Positions 33,323-43,131 of a stretch of DNA of 57,863 nucleotides are shown one piece after another. The stretch lies in the NCBI RefSeq assembly GCF_002284575.1, contig NZ_NPKJ01000006.1:1-57863 (forward strand), written 5' to 3'. The translations under genes and the position numbers were made by a program. Origin of the DNA: Mesorhizobium temperatum. GTDB lineage: Bacteria > Pseudomonadota > Alphaproteobacteria > Rhizobiales > Rhizobiaceae. The notes under the pieces were generated by a model, which saw only the letters and a program-made list of their open reading frames with translations, was not told the origin of the DNA and searched no databases. The stretch's first letter is position 1, and each line of letters starts with the position of its first letter.

Positions 33323-34393
33323 ATGACAGATCGGATTGCGCTCATAACTGGTGTGACCGGTCAGGACGGTGCCTACCTTGCCAGACTGCTGCTGGAGAAA
33401 GGCTATACTGTCCACGGACTGAAACGCAGATCCTCCTCCTTCAATACCGAACGCATCGACGACATCTACGTCGATCCGCACGAACCGGACGCACGCTTCT
33501 TTCTCCACTACGCCGACCTGACCGATGCGACCAATCTCATTCGCATCATTCAGGAGACGCGCCCTACCGAAATCTACAATCTTGCGGCCCAAAGCCATGT
33601 CCAGGTAAGCTTCGAGATGCCGGAATATACCGGCAACGCCGATGCCCTTGGCACACTCAGGCTGCTTGAAGCCATACGCATCCTGAAGATGGAAGAGCGG
33701 GTGCGCTTTTATCAAGCGTCAACCTCCGAGCTGTTCGGCAAAGTCCAGGAGGTGCCCCAGACGGAGAAGACGCCGTTCTACCCGCGCTCTCCCTATGCGG
33801 CGGCCAAACTCTATGCCTATTGGATCACGATCAATTACCGTGAAGCGTACGGAATGTTCGCTTCCAATGGCATACTGTTTAATCATGAAGGCCCCACGCG
33901 CGGCGAGACGTTTGTGACCCGCAAGATCACACGTGCGGTTGCAGGTATCGAGCGAGGCTTTCAGTCCACCCTCTATCTTGGAAATCTGGACGCGAGACGC
34001 GACTGGGGGCATGCTCGCGACTATGTGGAGGGCATGTGGCGGATTCTTCTACACGCCAAGCCTGACGACTTCGTCCTCGCCACGGGCGAAACCCATTCGG
34101 TGCGCGAGTTCGTGGAACGTGCCTTTCGGGCAGTCGGCCGCGTCATCGTCTGGGAAGGTAAGGAGGTGGACGAGATCGGCCGGGATCGCAAGACAGGAGA
34201 GATCCTCGTCCGAGTTGACCCACGCCATTTCCGTCCGACGGACGTCGATCTCCTGATGGGAAATCCGGCGAAAGCCCGCTCAAAGCTCGGCTGGTCGCCT
34301 AAGACGACGTTCAGCGACCTCGTGGCGGAAATGGTGGCCGCCGATCTGAAACGTCTGGAGCGAGAGAGCTGGCACATGGACAGTAGCGTCTAG
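33323..34393 (+). CDS. gmd: GDP-mannose 4,6-dehydratase
   Basis: The 356-residue protein has all hallmarks of Gmd: [60 protein letters not shown], the catalytic [14 protein letters not shown] and [26 protein letters not shown] and [22 protein letters not shown]. It makes GDP-4-keto-6-deoxymannose, or the equivalent from GDP-heptose in related pathways. ATG 33323 follows GATGGGACACG. Fcl, its usual partner, follows directly but is broken. Confidence 0.95.
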   Translation: MTDRIALITGVTGQDGAYLARLLLEKGYTVHGLKRRSSSFNTERIDDIYVDPHEPDARFFLHYADLTDATNLIRIIQETRPTEIYNLAAQSHVQVSFEMPEYTGNADALGTLRLLEAIRILKMEERVRFYQASTSELFGKVQEVPQTEKTPFYPRSPYAAAKLYAYWITINYREAYGMFASNGILFNHEGPTRGETFVTRKITRAVAGIERGFQSTLYLGNLDARRDWGHARDYVEGMWRILLHAKPDDFVLATGETHSVREFVERAFRAVGRVIVWEGKEVDEIGRDRKTGEILVRVDPRHFRPTDVDLLMGNPAKARSKLGWSPKTTFSDLVAEMVAADLKRLERESWHMDSSV

Positions 34394-34408
34394 AGAGGGC
34401 CACCGGTC

Positions 34409-35414
34409 ATGGACTACACTTATCGGCTCGACGCAAAACGGATATTCGTGGCTGGCCACTGCGGCATGGTCGGCTCGACTGTGGCGCGGCGATTGGAGGA
34501 GGAAAACTGCGAGGTCCTAATGGCTCCGCGCGACGTTCTCGACCTTCGAAATCAGGACGCCGTGCATCGCTGGAGTAGGCGATCCAGCCGCGCAGGATCG
34601 GGGCGAGGTCCTTGAGACAGAAACCAGGCCCGATGCCGTGGTCCTTGCAGCCGCAAAGGTCGGCGGGATTCTCGCCAACGATCGCTATCCGGCCGATTTC
34701 CTGCTCGACAACTTGCTGATCGAAACGAATGTCATCCACGCCGCGTTCCGGTGTGACGTCGACAGACTGTTGTTCTTGGGCTCATCCTGCATCTACCCGA
34801 AGCTGGCGCCACAGCCGATCCCGGAAGACGCGCTTCTCACAGGCCCCTTGGAACCCACCAACGAGTGGTATGCTATCGCCAAGGTCGCCGGTCTCAAGCT
34901 GTGTCAGGCCTACCGCCGCCAGTACGGTGCCGATTATGTTTCGGCAATGCCCTGTAACCTATACGGTCCAGGCGACGACTTCGACCCGGAGAATAGCCAC
35001 TTTGTCCCCGCACTCATGCGCAGGACCCACGACGCGAAGATCGGGAGAGAACCGAGCCTGACGATCTGGGGGTCCGGCAGACCGAGACGCGAATTCCTCC
35101 ACGTGGGCGATGCCGCCGACGCCATTGTCCACATACTCAAGACTTCTGCCGACGGCCACCTCAATGTCGGTTCGGGCCAGGATATCTCCATCCTGGACCT
35201 CGCAATGCTTATCGCCGACGTCAATGGCTTCACGGGTGAGATCCAGACGGACTCGGCAAAGCCAGACGGGACACCTTGCAAGCTGATGGACGTCAGCAAG
35301 CTGTTCGCAACTGGATGGCGACCAAAGTATACGCTTCGTGCAGGCCTGGAGCTGACATATGCCTGGTTCAAGTCGTACACCGAGATTGGCGATCTGCGGC
35401 TGAAGGCCGTATAG
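34409..35414 (+). pseudogene. fcl: GDP-L-fucose synthase gene disrupted by a short insertion
   Basis: The first 55 codons ([34 protein letters not shown]) and the part from 34620 on ([82 protein letters not shown]) are normal Fcl. Between them lie about 46 bases (34574-34619) where only a few codons are expected, and the frame changes. About 40 extra bases therefore break the gene. The second part could be translated from GTG 34638 but would lack the NADP-binding motif. Loss of Fcl would stop GDP-fucose synthesis unless another copy exists. Confidence 0.88.
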
Positions 35415-35449
35415 GCGCCAGGCCAGTGTGCCGGTGTGGCGCGACGCCG

Positions 35450-35617
35450 CTCTACCGCACAAGACGTAGTGAAGCCGCCGATCACCGGAATCATGCATGG
35501 CTCACCGATCATCAGGAGATCGGAACAATCGCACGTGACCGCGGCGGCGGTTATGGCGAAGCGGCGGCGAAGGCGTTGCCGCACGCGATCCAGGTCGCAA
35601 CAGAGTATCATTGCTGA
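35450..35617 (+). mobile_element. ISL3-type transposase fragment
   Basis: The translation HAWLTDHQEIGTIARDRGGGYGEAAAKALPHAIQVA is the central DDE-region pattern of ISL3-family transposases, where x-I-x-x-RDR-x-x-Y is followed by P-x-A-x-Q-V-A. About 55 residues remain and both ends are lost. It lies just after the broken fcl gene. Confidence 0.7.
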
Positions 35618-35755
35618 CCGGCACCATCAGCCGCTTGGCAATGCTCGCGGCCGGCCTGCCGCCGAGCGCCAGCCCCAAATGGTGAACGACACATTCCAGA
35701 CACGAGGTCCGGCGGGATCTCTCCGCGACGACCCCGTCACTCACCGGAGGTCCGA

Positions 35756-35875
35756 ATGAACATCCACAAGAATGCCCGTCTGACGCCGTGGCGTCGAGAG
35801 GAACTGGCTCTTTCCATCATCGAGGGACGTCTTTCCCAAGCCCTTGCGGCGCAGGCCCATGGTGTGTCGAAGCGA
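35756..35875 (+). mobile_element. IS481-type transposase 5' fragment
   Basis: ATG 35756 follows CGGAGGTCCGA and opens [40 protein letters not shown]. This is the N-terminal helix-turn-helix of IS481-family transposases. After about 40 codons the sequence switches abruptly to an ABC transporter fragment, so the element was cut or recombined there. Confidence 0.8.
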
Positions 35876-35879
35876 GCTG

Positions 35880-36425
35880 GCCTGTGGTGCTGGTCGATGG
35901 CGTCGATCTGGCGATAGTCGACCTAACCTGGCTTCGACGCCAGATCGGCGTCGTTTTGCAAGAGAACGTGCTCTTCAACCGGTCCATTCGCGAGAACATC
36001 GCGCTCGCTGATCCGGCTATGCCCATGGAGCGCGTCATTGCAGCGGCATCGCTCGCCGGCGCTCACGATTTCATCCTGTAGCTGCCCGAGGGCTATGACA
36101 CCATCCTGGGCGAACGCGGCAGCAGCCTTTCCGGCGGGCAGTGCCAGCATGTCGCAATCGCTCGGGTACTCATTACCGATCCGCGCATCCTCATCCTCGA
36201 CGAGGCGACCAGCGCCCTGGATTACGAAAGCGAGCGGGCCATTCAGCAGAACATGAAACGAATTTCTGCCGGCCGAACCGCCTTCGTCATCGCTCATCGG
36301 CTCTCGACGGTGCGCCACGCGAACCGATCATCACGATCGAGCATGGCCGCATGGTCGAGGACGGTAGCCACGATGACCTGATGCGCTCGAACGGGCGTTA
36401 CGCAAACCGGTGCTTGCTTCTGTCC
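35880..36425 (+). pseudogene. Decayed HlyB-type ABC transporter ATPase domain
   Basis: The fragment reads [47 protein letters not shown], stop, [64 protein letters not shown]. It is the C-terminal half of a peptidase-type or RTX exporter ATPase (HlyB group). It has an in-frame TAG at 36079-36081, Cys for Arg in the SGGQRQR motif, and a one-base loss near 36322 before [19 protein letters not shown]. The membrane domain and Walker A are missing. Confidence 0.88.
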
Positions 36426-36649
36426 AGTCAAACGCGTCCGCTTGCGGCGCGGGAGCGCCCGTCTGTCGCCCAACTTATAAATGACCGCCTGGCGGGCTGT
36501 CCCCTCTCCTAACCATCAGGAAGGCAGGTGCGCGGGCATCCAGAGTCCACAGCCCCGCCTTTTCCCCGCTAGCCTACCTGACCCTGCTCCGGCTCTCGTC
36601 GACACTTGCGCCATCACTAGCCGTTCATATCGTGCCATCGAGCCGCTTC

Positions 36650-36840
36650 GGAAACTGCCGCACGGTAGCCGCCCATGGCCCGCCTTCACGAGCAAAACCT
36701 TCCTCGCACATGCGGGCGAGGTAGCAGCGAGGAATACCGATGCCGGTCAGGTCTTTTGTCCGGACTTCGCCCTTCTCGATGGCGAGGGAGACGGCGCGTT
36801 GCCTCAATGTCGGCTTCGGACCACCGGGAAGCCGGATCCG
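36650..36840 (-). pseudogene. AbiEi-like winged-helix fragment
   Basis: On the minus strand the segment LRQRAVSLAIEKGEVRTKDL, TGIGIPRCYLARMCEEGF resembles the N-terminal winged helix of AbiEi-type antitoxins and DUF6088 proteins, in which G-V-V-R-x-x-D-L precedes G-I-P-R-x-Y-L. About 60 residues are recognisable and no nucleotidyltransferase toxin is nearby. The longer frame around it (to 37176) does not look like protein. It is a remnant at best. Confidence 0.45.
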
Positions 36841-37814
36841 CTCGGCGCGGTCGCGATCACGCTTCCGTATCCTGACGGAGGGCTCTGGCGCACTTTCGAG
36901 GGGGATCGGCAACACATAGTTCGCAGTTTCGTCCAGCCCGGGGAGCCAGCCTTCGTCGGCCGGCGCGTTTCTTGCGTGAGGCGGACTTCGCTCCTGCGGT
37001 GGGATCATGCCGGCGGATAGCCGCCAATCTGAGCGAACTGCGGGATTCGGGATCGAGCTGAGCGTCGACGAACGGCTGAGATGAGGCACAGAGCCGACAT
37101 TTGTTGGCATTGCCCATAGACAATGTGTGCCCGTGCTACCGTATGAAGATCGGATGCAGTCGATTCGACAACGCAATTGAGCTGTGGATCATCTAGCTTG
37201 TTGGTATTTTTGTTGGTACCAAATAAAAATTAAATAACAATATCAATGCCATATGATAGCCTCTCCCGCTACCACCTAATTTTTCCACAATGTTCTCTGC
37301 TTGGACTTGGTCGCCCCGAAACTCCGCAGAACAGCAGGCCCTTCGGCCGAAAGCTGTGGAGTGGCTGTGGTGGTGAGAGCGACTCATTTGTTCTCTGTTG
37401 CCCCATACTCTCCAAAGCTGAGGAGTACGCCTTTTTACTCCCGAGCTTTTGCTCTCTGAATTTGCAGGACTTTTCGGTTCCAAACTTGGAGTGGTTTGCT
37501 GCGACGCCGCTATGCGGAGAACACAGAAAGCAAACCAACCGGTGACCAATTGGTCAGCCGCTTCGGCCTAGGAGCGGGGCTCCGGTGCCGAACTCAAATG
37601 TCTGGAATAGGGCCGGTACCGGAACGACGGCTTTCGGGAGCTACTTGGGATAAAGCCGCCAGTGTAGAGGCCCCTTCGGCGGGGTGGATGTCTCCGAACC
37701 TCGTGAAGGTCCGGATCGCGGAAGGCGGGCCGCGCTATCGACCCAAGTCGTACGCTGGGGATGTCCGCTTCTAGGCACTTGTCCACTGTAGCGTCGCCGG
37801 CGACCTGCTGCGCA
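36841..37814. other. Long gene-poor, partly AT-rich stretch
   Basis: Nearly 1 kb has no supportable gene. An AT-rich pocket (37190-37260) holds two copies of TTGTTGGTA (37198-37206 and 37210-37218) followed by ACCAAATAAAAATTAAATAA. The remainder, up to the LysR stop, has mixed composition with only shadow frames. It is probably debris of past insertions. Confidence 0.4.
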
Positions 37815-38711
37815 TCAGTCGCGCGATACAGACAGCCCCGCGAGAAGCGGAACGTACGCGGCGAGCCTGCGGGATACGAACTCCGTGAAGAGCCGCACGC
37901 GCTTCGTCTTGCGTGTCTCCCCCTGTGTGAGAAGCCAGAGCGTTCCGTACATGTGCAGGTCAGTGCCCGGCACCCTCACCAGTAGGGGGTCGGCATCTCC
38001 GACGAAGCACGGCAGTGTTGTCATCCCGAGCCCTTGCCGTACAGCAACGATCTGCGCCTCGCCGTCCGTGGTCCTGAACGGAACCCCCGTGGTGCGAACC
38101 TCACCCTCGCGGGCCCAATCCGGAATACCATGAATGCTTATGACGATCCACCGGATGGGATCAGGCGCGCCCGCACGCCATGCGGCTAGTCGATCGCAGG
38201 ACATGTAGACGCCGCCGAACAGCTCCGGTCCCTTCAGGCCGTGAAGATTGAGCGGCAGGGTTTTGCGGTCGTAGACGACGCGGATCGCCACGTCGGCTTC
38301 TCGGTTGGTCAGATTTGCCAGCTCGCCGGACGACAAGATTTCCATCTCGATGTCCGGATGCAGACGCACGAAATCGGCGAAGTCCGGCATGAGCAGGTGT
38401 GTCGCGAGGGTCGGAGCCAACGTCACCCGCAGAAGCCCGCGCACGCTCTGGTCGCGCCCGAAGACGCGCGTCTCCAGCTGGTGCGACGACGCTTCCATCT
38501 GGTTCGCGAGCTCGAGGACCTCCTCGCCCGCAGCCGTCAGGCGGTAGCCCGAGGGCAGCTTTTCGAACATCTGCGCCCCGAGGCGTTCCTCGAGCTGTGC
38601 GATGCGTCGCAGCACGGTCGAGTGATACACCCCGAGGCGCTCGGCGGCGGCCCGCACTGAGCCTCCGCGCGCGACGGCAAGAAAGTAGCGAACGTCATCC
38701 CAGTCGATCAT
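37815..38711 (-). CDS. LysR-family transcriptional regulator
   Basis: The 298-residue protein starts at ATG 38711 with MIDWDDVRYFLAVARGGSVRAAAERLGVYHSTVLRRIAQLEERLGAQMFEKLPSGYRLTAAGEEVL, the LysR winged helix. A substrate-binding domain follows (VTLAPTLATHLLMPDFADFVRLHPDIEMEI). It is divergent from the SDR gene with a 267-base gap, the usual arrangement for a LysR regulator and its target. The inducer is unknown. I could not pick out a T-N11-A box with confidence. Confidence 0.92.
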   Translation of the reverse strand: MIDWDDVRYFLAVARGGSVRAAAERLGVYHSTVLRRIAQLEERLGAQMFEKLPSGYRLTAAGEEVLELANQMEASSHQLETRVFGRDQSVRGLLRVTLAPTLATHLLMPDFADFVRLHPDIEMEILSSGELANLTNREADVAIRVVYDRKTLPLNLHGLKGPELFGGVYMSCDRLAAWRAGAPDPIRWIVISIHGIPDWAREGEVRTTGVPFRTTDGEAQIVAVRQGLGMTTLPCFVGDADPLLVRVPGTDLHMYGTLWLLTQGETRKTKRVRLFTEFVSRRLAAYVPLLAGLSVSRD

Positions 38712-38978
38712 GGTGCAATCCGGCACCGCGCGGTGCGCCTTCCAAAGCCCGTATCTAACACATCGAACAGCAGTACGGGCGGTCATCATAGCCTATGTCG
38801 GCGAGCGCGGCCCAATTCCGAACGGCGGACACCGATCGTCGCGGCTGGCGTCAGTCGTCCAGCCGGATCGATTTCGCACCACCGATGTGCGGGCTTCCGC
38901 ACTCAACAACGGACGCCGGCGGACCCATTTCGAGGTTCTCGGAGCAGATGCTGTCCCGACACCACGAAAGGAGAAGTC

Positions 38979-39713
38979 ATGGGAAAGCTTGAGGGTAAGG
39001 TTGCGGTCATCACGGGTGGTACCTCCGGTATGGCACTTGAGACGGCGAAACTGTTCGTCGAAGAGGGGGCCTATGTTTTCATCACGGGCCGGAGACAGGA
39101 GGCGCTGGACGAGGCCGTCAAGCTGATCGGCCGGAACGTGACCGGCGTGCGCGGCGACGCGTCCAATCTCGACGACCTCGACCGCCTGTTCGATACAGTC
39201 AAGCGGGAAAAGGGCAAGATCGACGTCCTGTACGCGAGCGCTGGCACGGGCGAAGCCGTCCCACTGGGCGAGATTACCGAACAGCACTTCGATGCGGCCT
39301 TCAACCTGAATGCGCGCGGCACGCTGTTTACGGTTCAGAAGGCGTTGCCGCTGTTCAACGATGGCGGATCGATCTTCATGACCGGGTCAATTGCTTCGAT
39401 CAAAGGTTTTCCTGGTTTCAGCGTGTATGCGGCGAGCAAGGCGACGTTGCTCGCATTCGCACGCGGGTGGCTCAACGAACTGAAGGGCCGGAAAATCCGG
39501 GTGAACGTGCTGAGCCCGGGGCAGATCGCCACACCCATTCAGGAGCAACTCTTCGACGAGGAGACGAAGCGGTATTTCGAATCCCTGGTCCCGCGGGGAA
39601 AGATGGGTGGTCCTGAGGAAATTGCGACGGTCGCGCTGTTTCTTGCTTCAGACGAATCAAGCTTCGTGAATGGGGTGGAATTGTATGTCGACGGCGGCAC
39701 CTCGGCCATCTGA
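38979..39713 (+). CDS. Short-chain dehydrogenase/reductase
   Basis: ATG 38979 has AAGGAGAAGTC before it and gives 244 residues: cofactor loop AVITGGTSGMALETAKLF, ITGRRQEALDEAV, YASAGTGE, the catalytic SIASIKGFPGFSVYAASKATL, and NVLSPGQIATPI. The classical TGxxxGxG loop reads TGGTSGMA, so the third Gly is Ala. The family oxidises or reduces small alcohols and ketones; the substrate is unknown. It is the first plus-strand gene facing the LysR regulator. Confidence 0.92.
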   Translation: MGKLEGKVAVITGGTSGMALETAKLFVEEGAYVFITGRRQEALDEAVKLIGRNVTGVRGDASNLDDLDRLFDTVKREKGKIDVLYASAGTGEAVPLGEITEQHFDAAFNLNARGTLFTVQKALPLFNDGGSIFMTGSIASIKGFPGFSVYAASKATLLAFARGWLNELKGRKIRVNVLSPGQIATPIQEQLFDEETKRYFESLVPRGKMGGPEEIATVALFLASDESSFVNGVELYVDGGTSAI

Positions 39714-39863
39714 AATCGCGCCGGATCGCGGGAAGCGGCTGACCGGCGGGAACTAGCGTGTCCATGGTGGAACGACCACCCAAAGGTCGCCACACAGCGG
39801 AACGAATAACCCAGCGTCGTTGAAGGCCGGGGAATCAATACCAACACGGATCGGAGAAGCATT

Positions 39864-40463
39864 ATGAGCTACGCGATTGTAGGATTCGGTAAGATAGGCC
39901 AGGCCCTCGCCCACGCCTTCGCCCGTAAAAACATCGACGTGACCGTCGCGAGCCGCCGTCCGCCCGAGGCGTTGGCGCCGCAGGCTCGGGCGATCGGACC
40001 CACGGTCGTCGCCAAGTCTCTGCAGAATGCAGTCGAGGCCGACACGATCATCTTGGCAATCCCGTTCTGGGAGCATCGCGAGGTTGCGAAGGCTCTGCCG
40101 AGCTGGGAAGGCAAGACAGTCATCGACGCGACGAACGTGTTTCCAGTCCCTGAAGAGCTGGACGGTCTCCCGTCCTCCGCCTTCGTCGCGAAGGCGTTCA
40201 CCGGCGCCAAGCTCGTCAAAGGGTTCAATCACCTGATTGCGGCCACCCTGGCTGCCGATCCGATCGTCGAGGGCGGCCACCGGGTCGTCTTTCTGTCGAG
40301 CGACGACGAGGACGCGACCGCTCCCGTGGCGGCCTTGGCCAAACAACTCGGGTTCGCACCCGTCAAGCTGGGAAAGCTCAACCAGGGTGGCGCGCTGGTG
40401 CACGCACGCGGCCGCACTTGGGGCCAGCTGATCTTCCAGGACCTGTTCAAGAAGGAGCAGTAA
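39864..40463 (+). CDS. NADP-binding oxidoreductase of the F420-dependent reductase type
   Basis: The 199-residue protein opens MSYAIVGFGKIGQALAHAFARKNIDVTVASRRPPEAL, a Rossmann fold of the NADP oxidoreductase/coenzyme F420-dependent family (PF03807). It contains IILAIPFWEHREVAKALPSWEGKTVIDATNVF and a GFNHLIAATLA segment. In proteobacteria such proteins usually act as NAD(P)-dependent reductases without F420. It lies 150 bases after the SDR gene on the same strand and may be coregulated. Confidence 0.87.
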   Translation: MSYAIVGFGKIGQALAHAFARKNIDVTVASRRPPEALAPQARAIGPTVVAKSLQNAVEADTIILAIPFWEHREVAKALPSWEGKTVIDATNVFPVPEELDGLPSSAFVAKAFTGAKLVKGFNHLIAATLAADPIVEGGHRVVFLSSDDEDATAPVAALAKQLGFAPVKLGKLNQGGALVHARGRTWGQLIFQDLFKKEQ

Positions 40464-40701
40464 CGGATTACTGTCCACTGTCAGAGGTGCTGCTTGCCCG
40501 GGCCCGTCCATCAGAGTCCACGCGGGCTAAGTCATAATCCGAGGTCCGGAAGCGGCGAGGGCTTCGATGTCCCCTTTCCACCCCAAGCGAATTTCGGGAG
40601 GTCGGCTTACCAGACTGCGGCCGTGGCGGCGCTATTTCCTGATCAGGTTTTTGCACAGCCTGAGGATCGGGCCCTTCAAGGATCGCTGAGCGCAAGTGAC
40701 G

Positions 40702-42105
40702 CTATTGCGCCGCTTCCGCGAGCTGTCGGCAATACTGTGTAAGCCGACGCGTATCCAAGTTGGTCACGCCGAGCAGGAGCCCCTGCCACGGGGGTGATTG
40801 GACGCACCATTGAGAGAGGGGCGACGGAGCCAAGCCGAACGAGCGGGCGCGGCGGGCGATCTCCACGTCCGACAGAGAGGCTGTTGTCGAGACAATGACG
40901 GCCAAGCCAGCGGTGGCTTCGACTTTCAGCGACTCCGACCCGACCTGTGCTAGGCCCTCGAGCAGGGCCTGCCGCCGAGACGCGTAGAGGCGCTTCATGC
41001 GCCGCAGATGCCGAATATAGTGCCCGTCGCGCAGGAACTCGGCCACCGCGCCTTGGAGCGCTAGAGCTGGAGCCGGCGCCAGGCAGGCGCATACGTCACC
41101 GAACCGGCCAGTCAGTTCGATAGGCGCAACGACGAACCCGAGGCGCAGAACTGGGCTGATCGTCTTGCTGAAGCTGCCAATATGCAGGACCCGTCCACCG
41201 TGATCGAGCGAAGCGAGCGCTGGAGCCGCCCGGCCGGTCAGCTGCAGCTCGCTCAGATAATCGTCCTCGACGATCCAGGCGTCACTCCGCCGAGCCCAAG
41301 CGAGCAACGCAAGCCTGCGGGTCAGCGACATCGTCATCCCGAGCGGCGCATGTTGCCCTGGCGTGACGATCGCCAGCGCTGCGTCCTGAGCGCTCCGGAC
41401 GCCGGAAGCGACATCCAGGCCTTCGGCGTCGACCGGAACGGCCGTCACGGTGATGCCGGCCAGGTCGAGCGCTTTGCGTGTGATCGGGAAGCTCGGATCC
41501 TCGATCAAGGCGCGCGATCCCTCGACCTGCAGAGCGCGCACCGCCAGACCGATCGCCCCGGAATAGCCTGCCGCGATGAACACCTGGGCGGGACTGCACC
41601 GAAGACCCCGCGCGATCCCGACATAGGCCGCGATCTCCTTTCGCAGCTGCGGATCACCCCGGGGATCGGGATAGCTGACCGGCGCGGCCGCCGCCCGCCG
41701 CGCCGCTCGCGCGAAGACGCGCGACCACAGCTTGAACGGAAAGGCGTCTTGCGAGGGCACGCCCATCTGGAAGGGCAGGGGCGGCGTTCCATAGGTATGG
41801 AACAGCTCCGGCAGGGGCGGCACGTCTGGCGACCACAAGGGCGCCGACGAAGGCGACGGGCCCTCGGCGACGCGGGTGCCCGCCGCGCCGGCGCCGACCG
41901 CGAACTGCTCGTCGATGAGGCGCTGGTACGCGACGCGTACGGTGCCGCGCGAGACGCCGAGTTGAACGGCCATGTCACGCCAGGAAGGAAGCTTTGCTCC
42001 CGGGTCTAGCCGCCCCGTCTCGATGGCGTCCCGGACTGCCCGGTAGATCTGCGTCGCCAGCGGCGTCCTTGCGGCGCGGTCGAGATGGATGGACACAGCG
42101 GCCAT
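40702..42105 (-). CDS. MocR-type GntR regulator with aminotransferase domain
   Basis: The 467-residue protein has an N-terminal GntR winged helix (LATQIYRAVRDAIETGRLDPGAKLPSWRDMAVQLGVSRGTVRVAYQRLIDEQF) and a fold-type I aminotransferase domain. The PLP lysine is in HIGSFSKTISPVLRLGF, preceded by WIVEDDYLSELQ. MocR proteins sense PLP or amino compounds and often control the divergent neighbour, here the MDR oxidoreductase. A palindrome lies just ahead of its start. Confidence 0.93.
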   Translation of the reverse strand: MAAVSIHLDRAARTPLATQIYRAVRDAIETGRLDPGAKLPSWRDMAVQLGVSRGTVRVAYQRLIDEQFAVGAGAAGTRVAEGPSPSSAPLWSPDVPPLPELFHTYGTPPLPFQMGVPSQDAFPFKLWSRVFARAARRAAAAPVSYPDPRGDPQLRKEIAAYVGIARGLRCSPAQVFIAAGYSGAIGLAVRALQVEGSRALIEDPSFPITRKALDLAGITVTAVPVDAEGLDVASGVRSAQDAALAIVTPGQHAPLGMTMSLTRRLALLAWARRSDAWIVEDDYLSELQLTGRAAPALASLDHGGRVLHIGSFSKTISPVLRLGFVVAPIELTGRFGDVCACLAPAPALALQGAVAEFLRDGHYIRHLRRMKRLYASRRQALLEGLAQVGSESLKVEATAGLAVIVSTTASLSDVEIARRARSFGLAPSPLSQWCVQSPPWQGLLLGVTNLDTRRLTQYCRQLAEAAQ

Positions 42106-42111
42106 GGCACA

Positions 42112-42121
42112 ATGGTACCAT
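42112..42121. promoter_or_regulatory. Palindrome ATGGTACCAT ahead of the MocR gene
   Basis: A perfect 10-bp palindrome lies 6 bases upstream of the MocR ATG in the 108-base gap between divergent genes. MocR and GntR proteins commonly bind TGGTA/TACCA-type half-sites, so it may be an autoregulatory operator. Only one such site was seen. Confidence 0.35.
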
Positions 42122-42213
42122 CATTCCCGCCAATCTTGGTCCTGTTTCATGACCAGAGCCGGACATATCTACCGGCCATCGCCACGTGACAAATGACCGA
42201 GGAGACAATTCCG

Positions 42214-43131
42214 ATGAAGACAATCGTTGTGACGGACCAGGCTGCGGGAACGGCCGGGATGAAGCTAGTGGAGCGACCCGAGCCACAGGCAGCGATAAAC
42301 GACGTCGTCGTTCAGGTTCATGCGTCGGGGTTCGTCCCAACTGAGCTGGCGTGGCCCTCGACCTGGACCGATCGCGTCGACCGTAACCGGACGCCATCGA
42401 TCCCCGGGCACGAGTTGGCCGGAGTGGTCACCGCCCTCGGCTACGGTACGACGGGACTGTCGGTGGGCCAGCGGGTGTTCGGTCTCGCCGATTGGTATCG
42501 CGACGGCACGCTGGCGGAGTATGTGGCCGTCGAGGCACGTAACCTCGCGCCGCTGCCGGGCGACGTCGACTTCGCGGTAGGCGCTAGTTTGCCGATCTCG
42601 GGCCTGACTGCGTGGCAGGGTCTGTTCGACCATGGCCGCCTTCAGGCCGGGCGGAGCGTCCTTGCGCACGGTGCGGCCGGCGCAGTCGGGTCGATGGTGA
42701 CGCAACTCGCACGAGAGGCCGGCGCCTACGTCATCGGCACCGGACGCTCTGCCGACCGTCAGAAGGCGCTCGACCTCGGCGCGAACGAGTTCGTCGACCT
42801 CGAGAACGACGCCCTGGAAGACGTCGGCGGCGTCGATCTGGTGTTCGATGTCATCGGCGGCGACATCCAGAAGCGGTCCGCGGGCCTGATTCGAGCCGGA
42901 GGAACACTGGTGACCGTCGTCGGGCGGCCCGACGCGCGGCCCGCAAATGGCCTGGCGGTCGACTTCGTTGTCGAGTCCGATCGTGCTCAACTGGGTGAGA
43001 TCGTCCAGCGAGTGCGGGACGGACGACTGCGGACGAACATCGGCAACATCTCGACCCTCGACGATGCCGTTTCCGCCTTCAACCCGACCGAGCGACGCTT
43101 GGGGAAAACGATCATCCGCGTTCGCCCGTGA
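42214..43131 (+). CDS. NADP-dependent zinc-free alcohol dehydrogenase (quinone reductase-like MDR)
   Basis: ATG 42214 has GAGGAGACAATTCCG upstream and gives 305 residues; ATG 42193 would add seven. The N-terminal GroES-like part contains TPSIPGHELAGVVTALGYGTTGLSVGQRVFGLADWYRDGTLAEYVAVEARNLAPLP. The Rossmann motif is AHGAAGAVGSMVTQLAREAGAYVIGTGRS. The structural and catalytic zinc ligands of ADHs are absent. It likely reduces quinones or enones with NADPH. It is divergent from the MocR regulator, which probably controls it. Confidence 0.92.
   Translation: MKTIVVTDQAAGTAGMKLVERPEPQAAINDVVVQVHASGFVPTELAWPSTWTDRVDRNRTPSIPGHELAGVVTALGYGTTGLSVGQRVFGLADWYRDGTLAEYVAVEARNLAPLPGDVDFAVGASLPISGLTAWQGLFDHGRLQAGRSVLAHGAAGAVGSMVTQLAREAGAYVIGTGRSADRQKALDLGANEFVDLENDALEDVGGVDLVFDVIGGDIQKRSAGLIRAGGTLVTVVGRPDARPANGLAVDFVVESDRAQLGEIVQRVRDGRLRTNIGNISTLDDAVSAFNPTERRLGKTIIRVRP

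Noticed and set aside
32102..35414. Nod factor fucosylation genes (noeL, nolK, noeI type)
   Set aside because: Gmd, Fcl and FkbM fit by family, but there is no nodZ, nod box or other nodulation gene, and the context is exopolysaccharide. It remains an alternative origin.
41182..42009. Plus-strand open frame opposite the MocR regulator
   Set aside because: The GntR and aminotransferase motifs are unambiguous on the minus strand; the plus frame has none.
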